Assembly (NCBI RefSeq): GCF_017355985.1
Contig: NZ_JAFIQU010000003.1
Span: 417,884-481,883, forward strand
Direction: 5' to 3'
Length of the DNA: 64,000 nt
Source of the DNA: Arenibaculum pallidiluteum
Lineage (GTDB): Bacteria > Pseudomonadota > Alphaproteobacteria > Azospirillales > Azospirillaceae
The first letter of the stretch is position 1; every line of letters starts with the position of its first letter. The notes below the pieces were generated by a model that saw only the letters and a list, made by a program, of their open reading frames with translations, was not told where the DNA came from and did no database searches. This document shows, in pieces, positions 44,393 through 53,259 of the stretch. Made by a program: the position numbers and the translations under genes.

Positions 44393-44782
44393 ATGACATC
44401 TCCTTTTCCTCATTCCGGCGCGGGTCCCGCGTTGCGCAGCATCGCAATGCCGGCCGACACGAACCCCAACGGGGACATCTTCGGTGGCTGGCTGCTCTCG
44501 CAGATGGACCTGGCCGGCGGCTGGGTCGCCATGGAGCGCGCGCAGGGACGCGTCGCCACCGTGGGGATCGAGGCCATGAAGTTCCACGCTCCCGTCCTGG
44601 TGGGCGACGAGGTGAGCTGCTACTGCACGATCGAGCGGGTCGGCCGCACCTCGATCACGATACGCGTCGACAGTTGGATCCGGCGCCGGACGCTCGCAGA
44701 ACCGATCCGAGTGACCGAGGGAATTTTCACCTATGTGGCGATCGGCGAGGATCGGCGGCCGCGCCCGGTGCCCGAGGCGTGA
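44393..44782 (+). CDS. Acyl-CoA thioesterase (YciA-like hotdog fold)
   Basis: The 129-aa hotdog protein has LRSIAMPADTNPNGDIFGGW with the catalytic Asp, then GWVAMERAQGRVATVGIEAM and KFHAPVLVGDEVSCYC. Together they match the YciA/ACOT group that hydrolyses short- to long-chain acyl-CoA. GGAG lies upstream of ATG 44393. It is divergent from parE with a 103-bp gap and stands alone. Confidence 0.92.
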   Translation: MTSPFPHSGAGPALRSIAMPADTNPNGDIFGGWLLSQMDLAGGWVAMERAQGRVATVGIEAMKFHAPVLVGDEVSCYCTIERVGRTSITIRVDSWIRRRTLAEPIRVTEGIFTYVAIGEDRRPRPVPEA

Positions 44783-44878
44783 TCGCGGGGATGGTCGGCC
44801 GCCGGCCCCGCTGAGGGGCTAACACGGCTGCGGCGCGGGACGCGCGGCCACCCCGGCGGTTCACATGGAGGACCGCAC

Positions 44879-45373
44879 ATGCAGAGGTTTCCGGCCATGC
44901 GTGCCCTCATTCTTGCCTCAGCCATCCTGCCGTCGGCGCTCCTTCTCGGCGGCCTCCCAGCCATCCCGGCTGCGGCCCAGCAGGACTGCGCCCGGAGGGT
45001 GGAGGAGCTGGCGACCCGCAACGACCTGGACGCGGGCGTGCCGGTCGCGCGCGGCGACGAGACCGGCGAGGAGCTCACGGACAAGCTCGCCCAGTCGGGA
45101 GGCGTGATCGCGCCGCCGCTGGGCACCGGCGGATCGACGCCGACGATCACGCCGCCGCCCGCGGGTCCCAACTCCATGCCTACAGCGCCGGCCATCGAGC
45201 CGCAGGCAGGCGCGCAGGGCGGCACCGTCTCGCCGGAGCCACGCGCCTCGGTCCGGTTGCAGGCGGAGGCGATGCTCTCCTCGGCCCGCATCGCGGCACA
45301 GCGCGGCGACGAGGCCGAGTGCCGCCGCCAGCTCGAGCAGGCCACGGCGCTGCTTTCGGGCCGGAGCGGCTGA
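44879..45373 (+). CDS. Hypothetical secreted Pro/Gly-rich protein
   Basis: I recognise no family. The 164-aa product has a signal peptide (about residues 7-34, ALILASAILPSALLLGG to AIPAAAQQ) and then two Cys-containing helices (DCARRVEELATR and AECRRQLEQATALL) flanking a Pro/Thr/Gly-rich linker. The helices could pair through a disulphide. ATG 44879 has GGAGG upstream; MRALIL six codons later is also possible. It converges with the YbaN gene 6 bp away, without space for a terminator. Confidence 0.65.
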   Translation: MQRFPAMRALILASAILPSALLLGGLPAIPAAAQQDCARRVEELATRNDLDAGVPVARGDETGEELTDKLAQSGGVIAPPLGTGGSTPTITPPPAGPNSMPTAPAIEPQAGAQGGTVSPEPRASVRLQAEAMLSSARIAAQRGDEAECRRQLEQATALLSGRSG

Positions 45374-45379
45374 CCAGCG

Positions 45380-45748
45380 TCAGCCCGGCGGCGCTCCCGG
45401 CCGTGTCACGATGTAGGCCGTTACCGCGCTGATCACGGCGCCGTGGACGACCGGCAGCGTCCAGTCGCCGGCCACGAACATGATCACGATCACGAGGCTC
45501 GACCACATTCCGAACACGGCCAGCAGCTTGGCCTTGGGCGGGATCACGCGATGGCGCTCCCAGTTCCGTATGGGCGGGCCCAGCACCCTGTGCTCATGGA
45601 GCCAGCGGTGGAACCGTTCCGAGCTCCGCGAGAACGCCCAGGCCGCAAGGATCGCGAAGGGCGCCGTGGGCAGCACCGGCAGGAAGATGCCGATGACACC
45701 CAGGACAACCATGGCCCAGCCAAAGCCGATCAGAAGCCAGCGGGTCAT
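45380..45748 (-). CDS. YbaN-family (DUF454) inner-membrane protein
   Basis: The 122-aa product shows the DUF454 pattern: GFGWAMVVLGVIGIFLPVLP followed by TAPFAILAAWAFSRSSERFH, HEHRVLGPPIRNWERHRVIP and two closing helices. It has three or four membrane segments. The function is unknown in any organism I can name. ATG 45748 starts the conserved region; GGGAT lies upstream. Confidence 0.9.
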   Translation of the reverse strand: MTRWLLIGFGWAMVVLGVIGIFLPVLPTAPFAILAAWAFSRSSERFHRWLHEHRVLGPPIRNWERHRVIPPKAKLLAVFGMWSSLVIVIMFVAGDWTLPVVHGAVISAVTAYIVTRPGAPPG

Positions 45749-46012
45749 CGGGATCCCGCCAGCGCGGAACACTGCGTGAGGCCGGGGCCGCACGCGGCGG
45801 GCGGCGGCGGACCCGTGCGCGCATTCCTCATCGTCCGGCCGGGCGGCATCGAAACTCCGTGTCCAGTCATATCCGTGTGGCGAGGATAGCCCGCCGCGCG
45901 ACGTGAGAAACCTGTGACACCGCCGCCACAGCGCGCAAGGTTAAGACCGCGTTTACCGTGAAGGCGTCGGTATTGGGCCATTCCGCTGTGGGTGGAAACA
46001 GGTAGAGGAACC

Positions 46013-47728
46013 ATGTCGACCCAATTCCAGACGCGCCCGAAGCGCGCAGTGCCAGTCCCGGGTCTCAGGACCTTCCGTACCGCTCTGATCGCCGGCATCT
46101 CGTTCAGCGCCGCGATCAACATCCTGATGCTCGCCCTGCCGCTGTACTCGCTGCAGGTCTTCACGCGGGCGATCCCCACGGGGAACTACGACACACTTGT
46201 GATGATCACCGTCGTGACGGTGCTCGCGCTGACCATGGCCTCCGCGCTGGAGGCTCTGCGAACCAAGCTGTTCGCGCGTGCCGGCACCTATCTCGACGTC
46301 GCGTTCCGGCCGCGCCTGCTGGCCGAGCACGCGGAGGGAGGTCAGCGCAGCCGGGCTGCCCAGCCGCTGCTGAACGACCTTTCGGAGCTTCGCGCCTTCC
46401 TGGGGCGACCCCAGTTCCAGGGCCTTCTGGACCTGCCGTGGTTCCCGCTCTATGCCGTCGCGATCTTCGTGATCCACCCGCTGCTCGGCGCCGTGCTGGC
46501 CGTCGGCACGCTGGCGCTGGTCGCGCTGGCCGTGATCAGCGAGATGCTGACGGCGCGCTGGAACGAGGGCGCCCGCCAGGTCGGCAGCCGCGGGCAGCGC
46601 TTGGCCGAGAGCCTGTCCGCCCAAGGCGAGACGGTGCGCGCGCTCCGCGTCCAGGAAGCGCTGCTCGACCGCTGGTCCGAGGCCGCCCTGGCCGCCAACG
46701 CCCAGAGCGGCGTCGCGGCCGACCGGGTCGCCGTACTCGGGACCATTACGCGCTGGGTTCGCTACATGGTGCAGATCGGCGCCTACGGCGTGGCCGCCAC
46801 GCTGGTCATGGAGCATCATCTGTCCTTCGGGGCCATGATCGCCACCTCCATGCTGATCGGCAAGGCGATGACCCCCATCGACCAGATCACGGGCGGCTGG
46901 GGCCCCATGCTGCGGTCCATCGGCGCCTGGCGCCGTGTGGTTCCGGCCCTCCGCCTCCTGTCCGGCCACGAGCGCAGCCGCGCCGGCGTGGACATCAGGG
47001 GCCGTATCGTCGTCGACAATGCCCTGGTCCTCGCCGGACGCGAGCAGAAGCCCGTGTTGCGCAACGTCTCCTTCGAGCTGCAGCCGGGCGAACTGCTGTG
47101 CGTCTTCGGCCCGAACCGCAGCGGGAAGTCCACGCTGGGCAAGCTGCTGACGGGCTCGCTGCGCCCCTATGCCGGCGCGGTGCGGATCGACGGGATCGAT
47201 GCCGCGGATATTCGTCCGGCGGACCCCCTGCGCGGCATCGCCTATGTCTCCGAGCAGGCGGACCTGCTGCCCGGCACGATCGCCGAGAACATCGCCCGCT
47301 ACATCGACGTCGACCGCGCCGAAATCGAGCGGACCGCCAGCGAGTTCGGCCTGCACGAGGTGATCCGGGCCCTGCCGCAGGGCTACGACACCGACGTCCT
47401 GGAGGCACGCACGAACGGCCAGCTCTCCGGTGGCACCGAGCGGCTGATCGCGCTTGCCCGCGCAGGCTTCGGCGATCCGCGCATCGTGGTGCTCGACGAG
47501 GCCGTCACCAACCTCGACATGCCGGGACACGAGGCCGTGCGCCGCTTCCTGGCCCGATGCCGGCAGCGTGGCGCGACCGTCGTGGTGCTGTCTCACCAGA
47601 GCACTTTCCTCGAGGTCGCGGACAAGGTGCTGGTCCTGAAGGACGGAACCGTCGCCGCCTACGGGCCGCGCGACCAGGTCGTCCGCCCACAGCCCCGGCG
47701 CGCCGCCGTTGCAGCTGGCGCAGAGTAG
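46013..47728 (+). CDS. Type I secretion ABC transporter (PrtD/HlyB-like)
   Basis: The 571-aa fusion has an N-terminal membrane domain (about 25-300; SFSAAINILMLALPLYSLQV is typical of PrtD) and a C-terminal ATPase. The ATPase has Walker A GPNRSGKST, Walker B IVVLDEA and H-loop His in LSHQS. The usual LSGGQ-x-QR signature is replaced by LSGGTERLIALARA. No C39 peptidase or calcineurin-like N-domain is present. It should export a protein directly from cytoplasm to outside with the HlyD protein encoded 12 bp downstream. No candidate cargo and no outer-membrane factor adjoin the pair. Confidence 0.9.
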   Translation: MSTQFQTRPKRAVPVPGLRTFRTALIAGISFSAAINILMLALPLYSLQVFTRAIPTGNYDTLVMITVVTVLALTMASALEALRTKLFARAGTYLDVAFRPRLLAEHAEGGQRSRAAQPLLNDLSELRAFLGRPQFQGLLDLPWFPLYAVAIFVIHPLLGAVLAVGTLALVALAVISEMLTARWNEGARQVGSRGQRLAESLSAQGETVRALRVQEALLDRWSEAALAANAQSGVAADRVAVLGTITRWVRYMVQIGAYGVAATLVMEHHLSFGAMIATSMLIGKAMTPIDQITGGWGPMLRSIGAWRRVVPALRLLSGHERSRAGVDIRGRIVVDNALVLAGREQKPVLRNVSFELQPGELLCVFGPNRSGKSTLGKLLTGSLRPYAGAVRIDGIDAADIRPADPLRGIAYVSEQADLLPGTIAENIARYIDVDRAEIERTASEFGLHEVIRALPQGYDTDVLEARTNGQLSGGTERLIALARAGFGDPRIVVLDEAVTNLDMPGHEAVRRFLARCRQRGATVVVLSHQSTFLEVADKVLVLKDGTVAAYGPRDQVVRPQPRRAAVAAGAE

Positions 47729-47740
47729 GAAGGAACCCCG

Positions 47741-49069
47741 ATGATGAAGACCGTGAGCGGGTCGCCCGACGTCCCGACGATGCCGAAGCTGTCCCTAAAG
47801 GGGCTGCTTCTCGGCGGCGGCATGGTGCTGGTCGCCGGCTTCGGCAGCATGGGCGCCTGGGCCGCGCTCGCGCCGCTACACAGTGCCGTGATAGCGCCCG
47901 GCGTCCTCGTTCCCGAGACCGGCCGCAAGACCGTCCGGCACGCCGAGGGCGGTACCATCAGCCAGCTTCTCGTGAAGGAAGGCGACAGGATCCGCGCGGG
48001 CGACGTGCTGGTCCGGCTCGATGCCACCGAGGCCGCGGCGCGACTCGACATCCTGACAGCGGAATGGCTGACGCAGCTCGCGCTTTCGGCGCGGCTCGAG
48101 GCCGAGGTCGTCGACAGGGACGACATCGCCTGGCCCGACGAGCTGTCCGGCTATCGCGAGGATCCCAAGGTCGCACGCCTGATCACGAACCAGGGCGAGC
48201 TGTTCCACGTGCGCCGCGTCCAGCTCCGCCAGGAGATCGAGATCCTCCAGGAGCGGGTCCTGCACCTGGAGTCCGAGGCCGTGAACCTGACCGAGCAGCG
48301 CCGCTTCACCGGTGCCGAGCTCGGACTGCTCCGCGAGGAGCTGGGGGGCACCCGGCGGCTGCTTGAGAACGGCAACGCCACCCGGAACAAGATGCTGGAG
48401 CTCCAGAAGGAGGAGGCGCGGCTGCAGAGCCGCGACCGCGAACTGGCAGCCCGCATCTCGCAGTCGCGCCAGCAGGCAGCAGAAGCGCGCAGCGAGATCG
48501 CCCAGAGGCGCGACGAGCGGCGCGAGAAGTCGCTCACCGAGCTGACCACCGCGCGCGCCGAGATCTCGAAGCTGGTCGAGCAGCGCCGCGATGCGGCGAA
48601 CCGCCTCGCCACGCGGGAGATCAAGGCGCCGGAGGACGGGCTGGTCGTCGGGCTGCGCCACCTCTCAGCGGGCGTCGTCATCGCTCCCAACGAGGCGATC
48701 TTCGACGTCGTCCCCGGCGAGCAGGCTCTGATCGTCGAGGCGCGCGTGCGCCCCCAGGATATCGAGGCCGTCCATCCCGGCATGGACACGAAGCTGACCC
48801 TTTCGGCCTACGATACGCGGATCATCGGCACGCTGCCGGGCAGGGTTGAGCACGTCTCGGCCGACCGCCTGATCGACCAGGCCACGCAGCAGCCCTACTA
48901 CAATGTCCGCGTCAGCCTCGTCGGGGCGACGCCGCACGAGGTCGGGTCCCTGCGGATCATCCCGGGCATGCCGGTCGAGGCTCAGATTCTGGTCTCGCCG
49001 CGGACGCCGCTGGACTACCTGATCTCGCCCATTGTGACCTCTTATAACCGGGCCTTCGTGCAGAAGTGA
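47741..49069 (+). CDS. HlyD-family periplasmic adaptor of type I secretion
   Basis: The 442-aa adaptor has one N-terminal helix (about 20-42) and the lipoyl motif ETGRKTVRHAEGGTISQLLV. A long coiled coil of about 140 residues (roughly 150-290, rich in Glu, Arg and Leu) is followed by a second lipoyl segment, APEDGLVVGLRHLSAGVV, and a beta-barrel (DIEAVHPGMDTKLTLSAYDT). The GGTI-x-x-(L/I)-V pattern is that of HlyD/PrtE. AGGAAGGAACCCCG gives a strong ribosome binding site. It works with the preceding ABC protein. Confidence 0.92.
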   Translation: MMKTVSGSPDVPTMPKLSLKGLLLGGGMVLVAGFGSMGAWAALAPLHSAVIAPGVLVPETGRKTVRHAEGGTISQLLVKEGDRIRAGDVLVRLDATEAAARLDILTAEWLTQLALSARLEAEVVDRDDIAWPDELSGYREDPKVARLITNQGELFHVRRVQLRQEIEILQERVLHLESEAVNLTEQRRFTGAELGLLREELGGTRRLLENGNATRNKMLELQKEEARLQSRDRELAARISQSRQQAAEARSEIAQRRDERREKSLTELTTARAEISKLVEQRRDAANRLATREIKAPEDGLVVGLRHLSAGVVIAPNEAIFDVVPGEQALIVEARVRPQDIEAVHPGMDTKLTLSAYDTRIIGTLPGRVEHVSADRLIDQATQQPYYNVRVSLVGATPHEVGSLRIIPGMPVEAQILVSPRTPLDYLISPIVTSYNRAFVQK

Positions 49070-49074
49070 CCCGC

Positions 49075-49104
49075 GGGTCCCCTCCGCCGCGGTGGAGGGG
49101 ACCC
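49075..49104 (+). terminator. Hairpin after the secretion operon
   Basis: A perfect 11-bp stem (49075-49085 with 49094-49104) with an 8-nt loop starts 5 bp after the HlyD stop. It lacks a T-run; the convergent receiver gene ends at 49128. Confidence 0.55.
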
Positions 49105-49127
49105 CACATGGCGGCGGGGGATCCGGC

Positions 49128-49538
49128 TCAGGCGCCGCCGAGACGGCGGAAGGCGAGGTCCAGCACGGTGCGGAGCTGGCTGGCGGAATAGGGCTTCTGC
49201 ACGAAGCCCAGCGGGTAGGTGTCGTGAACCCGCGCCATGGTGTGATGGTCTGTGTAGGCCGACAGGTAGACCGAGCGGATGCCGAACTCGCTGCGCAGCC
49301 GGCGGGCGGTGTCGATACCGTCGACGGAACCCTTGAGGCGGATATCCATCAGGGCCAGCGCGGGCCGGGTCGCCTCCGCCAAGCGGACCGCCTCGGGCTC
49401 CGAGGCCGCGACGCCGGTCACCTCGTATCCGAGCTCCGTCAGCGTGACGCGGACCGCAAGCCCGACCAGCGCATCGTCCTCGACCACCATCACGCGAGGC
49501 CGGCTCCGCGATCCGGCATTCTGCGCCGTCTCCGTCAT
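49128..49538 (-). CDS. Single-domain response regulator (receiver only)
   Basis: The 136-aa protein is a CheY-like receiver with acidic pocket Glu20-Asp21-Asp22, phospho-acceptor Asp65 (LALMDIRLKG), switch Ser/Thr (VYLSAYTD) and Lys in FVQKPYSASQL. No output domain is present. It may act in a phosphorelay or bind a partner protein; the DIRLKGSVDGIDTAR form resembles receivers tied to HWE/HisKA2 kinases. ATG 49538 begins the conserved part; the frame continues upstream without meaningful sequence. AT-rich DNA at 49600-49690 probably holds the promoter. Confidence 0.9.
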   Translation of the reverse strand: MTETAQNAGSRSRPRVMVVEDDALVGLAVRVTLTELGYEVTGVAASEPEAVRLAEATRPALALMDIRLKGSVDGIDTARRLRSEFGIRSVYLSAYTDHHTMARVHDTYPLGFVQKPYSASQLRTVLDLAFRRLGGA

Positions 49539-49821
49539 CGGTGCGGGGCCGGCAGACGAGAGGCGATGTGGCGGAATCTCTTCATGGGCCGATCGATATT
49601 CGTCGGTGATACAAACATTACGTTTATGAAATGAGTGGCCCAATGCCTTTGGTTGGGCTGGGTGGGTGGAGGTAAACGCTTTATTACCGCCGCGCAAGCC
49701 TGAATCGGCTCGACCGGCGCGGCACCATCGCGCGACACGGCATCGGCGCAGGGGCCTCGATCCCGCCTGGCGGGGGAGCGGGCCCGCGCGATGCCCCTGC
49801 GACGGGTGGTATGATTCCTTT

Positions 49822-50706
49822 TCAGGGTGCCAGCACGGGTGCGATGTCGAGCGCCAGGCTGACGAGGACGAGCGAGAATCCGAGCGCCGCCTGGGTCAGA
49901 ACCGCGCCGCGCAGGGCCGCGGCGGCACCGGGGCGGTGCGCCATCAAGAGCGGCCAGAGATGGGCCGTGCGCAGCGCTGCCAGACCCAGTAGGCCCAGCG
50001 CGAGGACGAGCTTGAGGATCCACGCCCGGCCGTAGCCCGTGCCGAGCAGCGCCTCGGGCTCGGCGAGTGCGACGGGGCTCAGCGCGAGACCCGAGACGAA
50101 GAGCAGGGTCCAGGCGCCCATGGCCGTCTTCAGAAAGCGTCGCACGAGGGTTGCGGCCGCCTCGTCACTCTGCGTCGTGAGCGCGACCGTTAGCGGCCAG
50201 AGACCGCCGAGCCACAGGGCCGCGCCATAGCCGTGCAGGACGATGGCGGTGGTGCTGATCCAGCGCGGATCCGCATAGGCGGCGACGCTGTCGGCCGCCA
50301 TGGATGCCACGGCGATCAGCGCGCCCGCCACCGTGCCGACGGCCGAGAGGCCGCGCCCGAGCCCGGCGACCCCGAGGGCGAGCGGGCCGAGCCCCAGCAG
50401 CAGCAGCGACACCGCGAGGCCACGATCGCTGGCGAAGCCGGTCCACCAGGATTCCGTCTCGAACAGTCCGTCGATCCCGCGGCCGCGCAGGATCGCGCCG
50501 TGGGGGCCCAGGTCGAGCACGGCGAGGCTCCCCGCGGCGGCGGCCACCGCCAGAAGCCCGGGACGGATTCGCTGCGCGAGGTCGGGCATGTCCCGCGTCT
50601 TCAGCGTCAGGAACAGGGCGCCGCCCGCCGCCACGAACATCGCGAGCACATAGAGGACGCGCACCGTCGCGGCCAGGGCGGGAAGAGCAGGAAGGGTCAG
50701 GTCCAT
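49822..50706 (-). CDS. copD: CopD-family copper-resistance membrane protein
   Basis: The 294-aa integral membrane protein has about eight hydrophobic helices. Family features are TTAIVLHGYGAALWLGGLWP with the conserved His and Trp, and VRRFLKTAMGAWTLLFVSGL. CopD takes up or moves copper across the inner membrane, usually with periplasmic CopC. CopC is not next to it here, so its role in copper handling is inferred. It follows a small gene with a 4-bp gap and is probably translated with it. Confidence 0.82.
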   Translation of the reverse strand: MDLTLPALPALAATVRVLYVLAMFVAAGGALFLTLKTRDMPDLAQRIRPGLLAVAAAAGSLAVLDLGPHGAILRGRGIDGLFETESWWTGFASDRGLAVSLLLLGLGPLALGVAGLGRGLSAVGTVAGALIAVASMAADSVAAYADPRWISTTAIVLHGYGAALWLGGLWPLTVALTTQSDEAAATLVRRFLKTAMGAWTLLFVSGLALSPVALAEPEALLGTGYGRAWILKLVLALGLLGLAALRTAHLWPLLMAHRPGAAAALRGAVLTQAALGFSLVLVSLALDIAPVLAP

Positions 50707-50710
50707 GTTT

Positions 50711-50959
50711 TCAGGCGTCCTCGTCGCCGGTCCAGTCCGGCTCCGGGGGATTTACCAGAATTTCGAGCGTGTTGGCGATCACGACGGCGTCTTCGAGCCC
50801 GAGCGCGAAGGCGAGGCGGATGGCCGAGACCACATAGACGGGATCGTCGAGTGGGCCCTCGGCCACAGCGGCCAGGAAGGCCCCCGCAGGATCCTCCGCG
50901 GTCGCCAGCGCCGCGCCGACGCGTCCCGCCAGACATTCCGCCGCATCAGGCAGGCTCAT
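50711..50959 (-). CDS. Hypothetical 82-aa acidic protein
   Basis: No family recognised. The product MSLPDAAECLAGRVGAALAT onward is short and acidic, with predicted helices and a conserved-looking end (TLEILVNPPEPDWTGDEDA). It has no signal peptide or membrane helix. It lies 4 bp upstream of copD on the same strand, so the two form an operon. A soluble partner or regulator of CopD is possible but unsupported. Confidence 0.55.
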   Translation of the reverse strand: MSLPDAAECLAGRVGAALATAEDPAGAFLAAVAEGPLDDPVYVVSAIRLAFALGLEDAVVIANTLEILVNPPEPDWTGDEDA

Positions 50960-51039
50960 GCTCCCTTACCCGCGCCCCGCAGATGTGGTGGCGCGGATGG
51001 TAACGGCCCGGAGCCACCGGTGGAACGGGCGCGGCGCCG

Positions 51040-51924
51040 TCAGGCGTGGATCGGCTGGCGGGTGCGCAGGGATTGGGCGGCGACGAGCACGGATCGGCGC
51101 AGCTTCTCGAAGGCGCGCACCTCGATCTGCCGGATCCGCTCGCGCGAGACCGCGTACTGGCTGCTGAGTTCCTCGAGGGTCGAGGGCTCGTCCTTCAGGC
51201 GGCGCTCCGCCAGAATGTGGCGCTCACGCGGGTTCAGCGTCCGCATGGCGCGGTCGAGGAGCTGCCGGCGCAGGCGCATCTCTCCGGCCTCGACCACCAC
51301 GGCCTCCTGGGTCGGGCGGTCGTCCGCCAGCATCTCCAGCCAGTCGCTCTCGCCTTCCTCGCCGACCGTGACGTTCAGCGAGCTGTCGACGGCCGCGAGG
51401 CGCCGGTTCATCTCCCGGACCTCGGCTTCCGAGACGTCGAGCTCGCGCGCGATGGTGGCGAGCGCATCCGGCGGCAGGTCGCCCTGCTCGAGCGCCTGCA
51501 TTCGGCCCTTGATGCGGCGAAGGTTGAAGAAGAGCTTCTTCTGAGCCGCGGTGGTTCCGATCTTCACCAGCGACCAGTTGTGGAGGATGTATTCCTGCAC
51601 CGCCGCCCGGACCCACCACATGGCATAGGTGGCGAAGCGGAAACCCTTGGCCGGTTCGAATTTCTCGGCAGCCTGCATCAGGCCCACGTTTCCTTCAGCG
51701 ATCAGGTCGGAGAGCGGCAGTCCATAGCCGGAAAAGCCGCGGGCGATCTTGATCACCAGGCGCAGATGGCTGCCGACGAGGAGGCGCAGGGCGGCCGCGT
51801 CGCGGCGCTCCCGCCACGCCGTCGCATAGGCCTGCTCGTCCTCGACGGACAGCATCGGGAAGCCGTTGGCCTCCTGAACGTAACGGTTGAGCCCGGTGTC
51901 CTGGGCGGTCGCGGAATTCACCAT
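51040..51924 (-). CDS. rpoH: Heat-shock sigma factor (sigma-32 family)
   Basis: The 294-aa sigma factor carries region 2 (LPLSDLIAEGNVGLMQAAEK, FRFATYAMWWVRAAVQEYIL) and the RpoH box QKKLFFNLRR, specific to sigma-32. Region 4 contains LEELSSQYAVSRERIRQIEV. It directs RNA polymerase to heat-shock promoters. Alphaproteobacteria often have two or more RpoH proteins; only one is visible here. ATG 51924 has GGAAGCGAGAGC upstream. It stands alone; a 350-bp non-coding region precedes it. Confidence 0.96.
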   Translation of the reverse strand: MVNSATAQDTGLNRYVQEANGFPMLSVEDEQAYATAWRERRDAAALRLLVGSHLRLVIKIARGFSGYGLPLSDLIAEGNVGLMQAAEKFEPAKGFRFATYAMWWVRAAVQEYILHNWSLVKIGTTAAQKKLFFNLRRIKGRMQALEQGDLPPDALATIARELDVSEAEVREMNRRLAAVDSSLNVTVGEEGESDWLEMLADDRPTQEAVVVEAGEMRLRRQLLDRAMRTLNPRERHILAERRLKDEPSTLEELSSQYAVSRERIRQIEVRAFEKLRRSVLVAAQSLRTRQPIHA

Positions 51925-52274
51925 GCTCTCGCTTCCCCCTCCTCGGCACTACGGGGTCCGGACGGTTGAGGCCGGTCCCACCTAGATCCTCGAACTGATC
52001 ATGGAGGCCGCTTCGCCTGTCGCGGCGCTCCTGCGGCCCCGCCGCCGACATGCCCGGGGCAGTGCTCCCGGCGACGGGAACCTGTTCAGGACGCTCGGCG
52101 CTCGGGGGCGGGATCCCCGCCCGGCGGAAGGGCAGGTCAGCGCCCGCCGCCGTCGGTCCTCCCTCCGGACGCACCGCGGATCGGACGGGGCGGCCGGGTC
52201 ATGGAACGGGTCAACAAGTCTCTTCCCGAAGCATCACGCCGGCATTCCCGGCCGGTGTGTGGGGAAGCGCGGGT
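51925..52274. other. Non-coding region upstream of rpoH
   Basis: No gene is recognised in these 350 bp. It must contain the rpoH promoter near 51925-52000, but I see no clear consensus. The rest is GC-rich sequence whose open frames lack homology-like features. Confidence 0.4.
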
Positions 52275-52466
52275 TCACCGTGGGACGAGGCCCGCGGCGG
52301 ACGGGTCGAAGGCGGACGGCGCCACGGCTTCGTGCTCGCGCTCGACGGCATCGCGGAAGGCTTGGCGCACCCATTCGGGCCGCCGGTGCCATTCCACGCC
52401 TGCCCGATCGGAGGCCTGATAGCGGCGCATCGCGAGTTCTTCGCGGCGCTTGGGATCGAGGTGCAT
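52275..52466 (-). CDS. Possible small basic protein (63 aa)
   Basis: The frame encodes a compact charged protein starting MHLDPKRREELAMRRYQASD and ending with Val-Pro-Arg. It is rich in Arg, Glu and Trp and looks helical. No family is recognised. ATG 52466 is supported by AAGGA upstream; a GTG at 52523 would add 19 residues. Composition and the ribosome binding site argue for a real gene, but the evidence is modest. Confidence 0.45.
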   Translation of the reverse strand: MHLDPKRREELAMRRYQASDRAGVEWHRRPEWVRQAFRDAVEREHEAVAPSAFDPSAAGLVPR

Positions 52467-52608
52467 CGAGGATCCTTGCGCTGTTGGGGCCATATTGGTT
52501 GCCAACATCGCGAGTGCGTGCACGTTCCGGGAGGCAGGACCTGAAATTTATCCTTCCGCGCGGAGGTCAAGGGCGACTCCGAGTCACCCCCACGCAGGGC
52601 CGCCACGC

Positions 52609-53061
52609 TCAATGAGGGGCAGGTGCCTCCAGCCGGTCCACTGCGCGCATGATCCCCTGCGCGAGGCGCAGGATCGCCGGCGACGCGATGAAGAGCTCGA
52701 CCAGCGCGGCGCCCTCGCCGAAACGCAGGACGAAGCCGTTGGGGTTGAAGACGATCGCGGCCTTGGCGGCGTCGCTCAGCACGTGCTGCGTGCGGCCCTG
52801 ATAGACGGCTTCGACCATCGCGCGGGCAAGGTCCCGGGCCTCGTCCAGGCCGAACCGGGCGAACTCCGGATCCGTGTGGCTCTCGTTGAAGCCGAAGATC
52901 GCTGACAAGCGAACCGTTCGGTCGCCATGGGCCGACACCACGACCTGGGACACGTACTTGCCCGCGGGGAACAGGAAGGTCCGGTCGTCCGTCTCGACCG
53001 CGACCTTGTAGAGCTCGGCAACGGGCGAGACCTGCGAAAAGGCGCGATGCACGGAACTCAT
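52609..53061 (-). CDS. Conserved hypothetical protein (150 aa)
   Basis: No named family recognised. The protein has a beta-rich first half (FLFPAGKYVSQVVVSAHGDR, VRLSAIFGFNESHTDP), a central helix with a YQGRTQHVLSD segment, and a short C-terminal helix. It has no signal peptide or membrane helix and is probably cytoplasmic. It lies between a small gene and tRNA-Ser on the same strand. Its third-position GC bias and lack of overlap support coding. Confidence 0.6.
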   Translation of the reverse strand: MSSVHRAFSQVSPVAELYKVAVETDDRTFLFPAGKYVSQVVVSAHGDRTVRLSAIFGFNESHTDPEFARFGLDEARDLARAMVEAVYQGRTQHVLSDAAKAAIVFNPNGFVLRFGEGAALVELFIASPAILRLAQGIMRAVDRLEAPAPH

Positions 53062-53105
53062 GGCGGGCGGCCGTCATAGAAGGAGCGGAGCCGTGTGCGA
53101 CCGCA

Positions 53106-53195
53106 TGGCGGATGGGGTGGGATTCGAACCCACGGTACCCTTGCGAGTACGCCAGTTTTCAAGACTGGAGCCTTAAACCACTCGGCCACCCATCC
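53106..53195 (-). tRNA. tRNA-Ser (TGA anticodon)
   Basis: On the minus strand a 90-nt gene includes encoded CCA. The acceptor stem GGATGGG pairs with CCCATCC, the discriminator is G, and the anticodon stem-loop CCAGT-CTTGAAA-ACTGG gives TGA. The long variable arm typical of serine tRNAs is present, and the T arm reads GTGGG-TTCGAAT-CCCAC. It reads UCA and probably other UCN codons. Confidence 0.97.
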
Positions 53196-53259
53196 GGCGC
53201 GGGCGTCCAGCGATTACAGGATGGGTGACGGCGCGGTCAAGCCGCGCGAGGGTGGGCGA

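Noticed and set aside
52010-52615. Plus-strand frames of up to 204 codons downstream of the rpoH promoter region
   Set aside because: They are Arg/Gly/Pro-rich with no domain, signal or ribosome binding site and overlap a better-supported small minus-strand gene.
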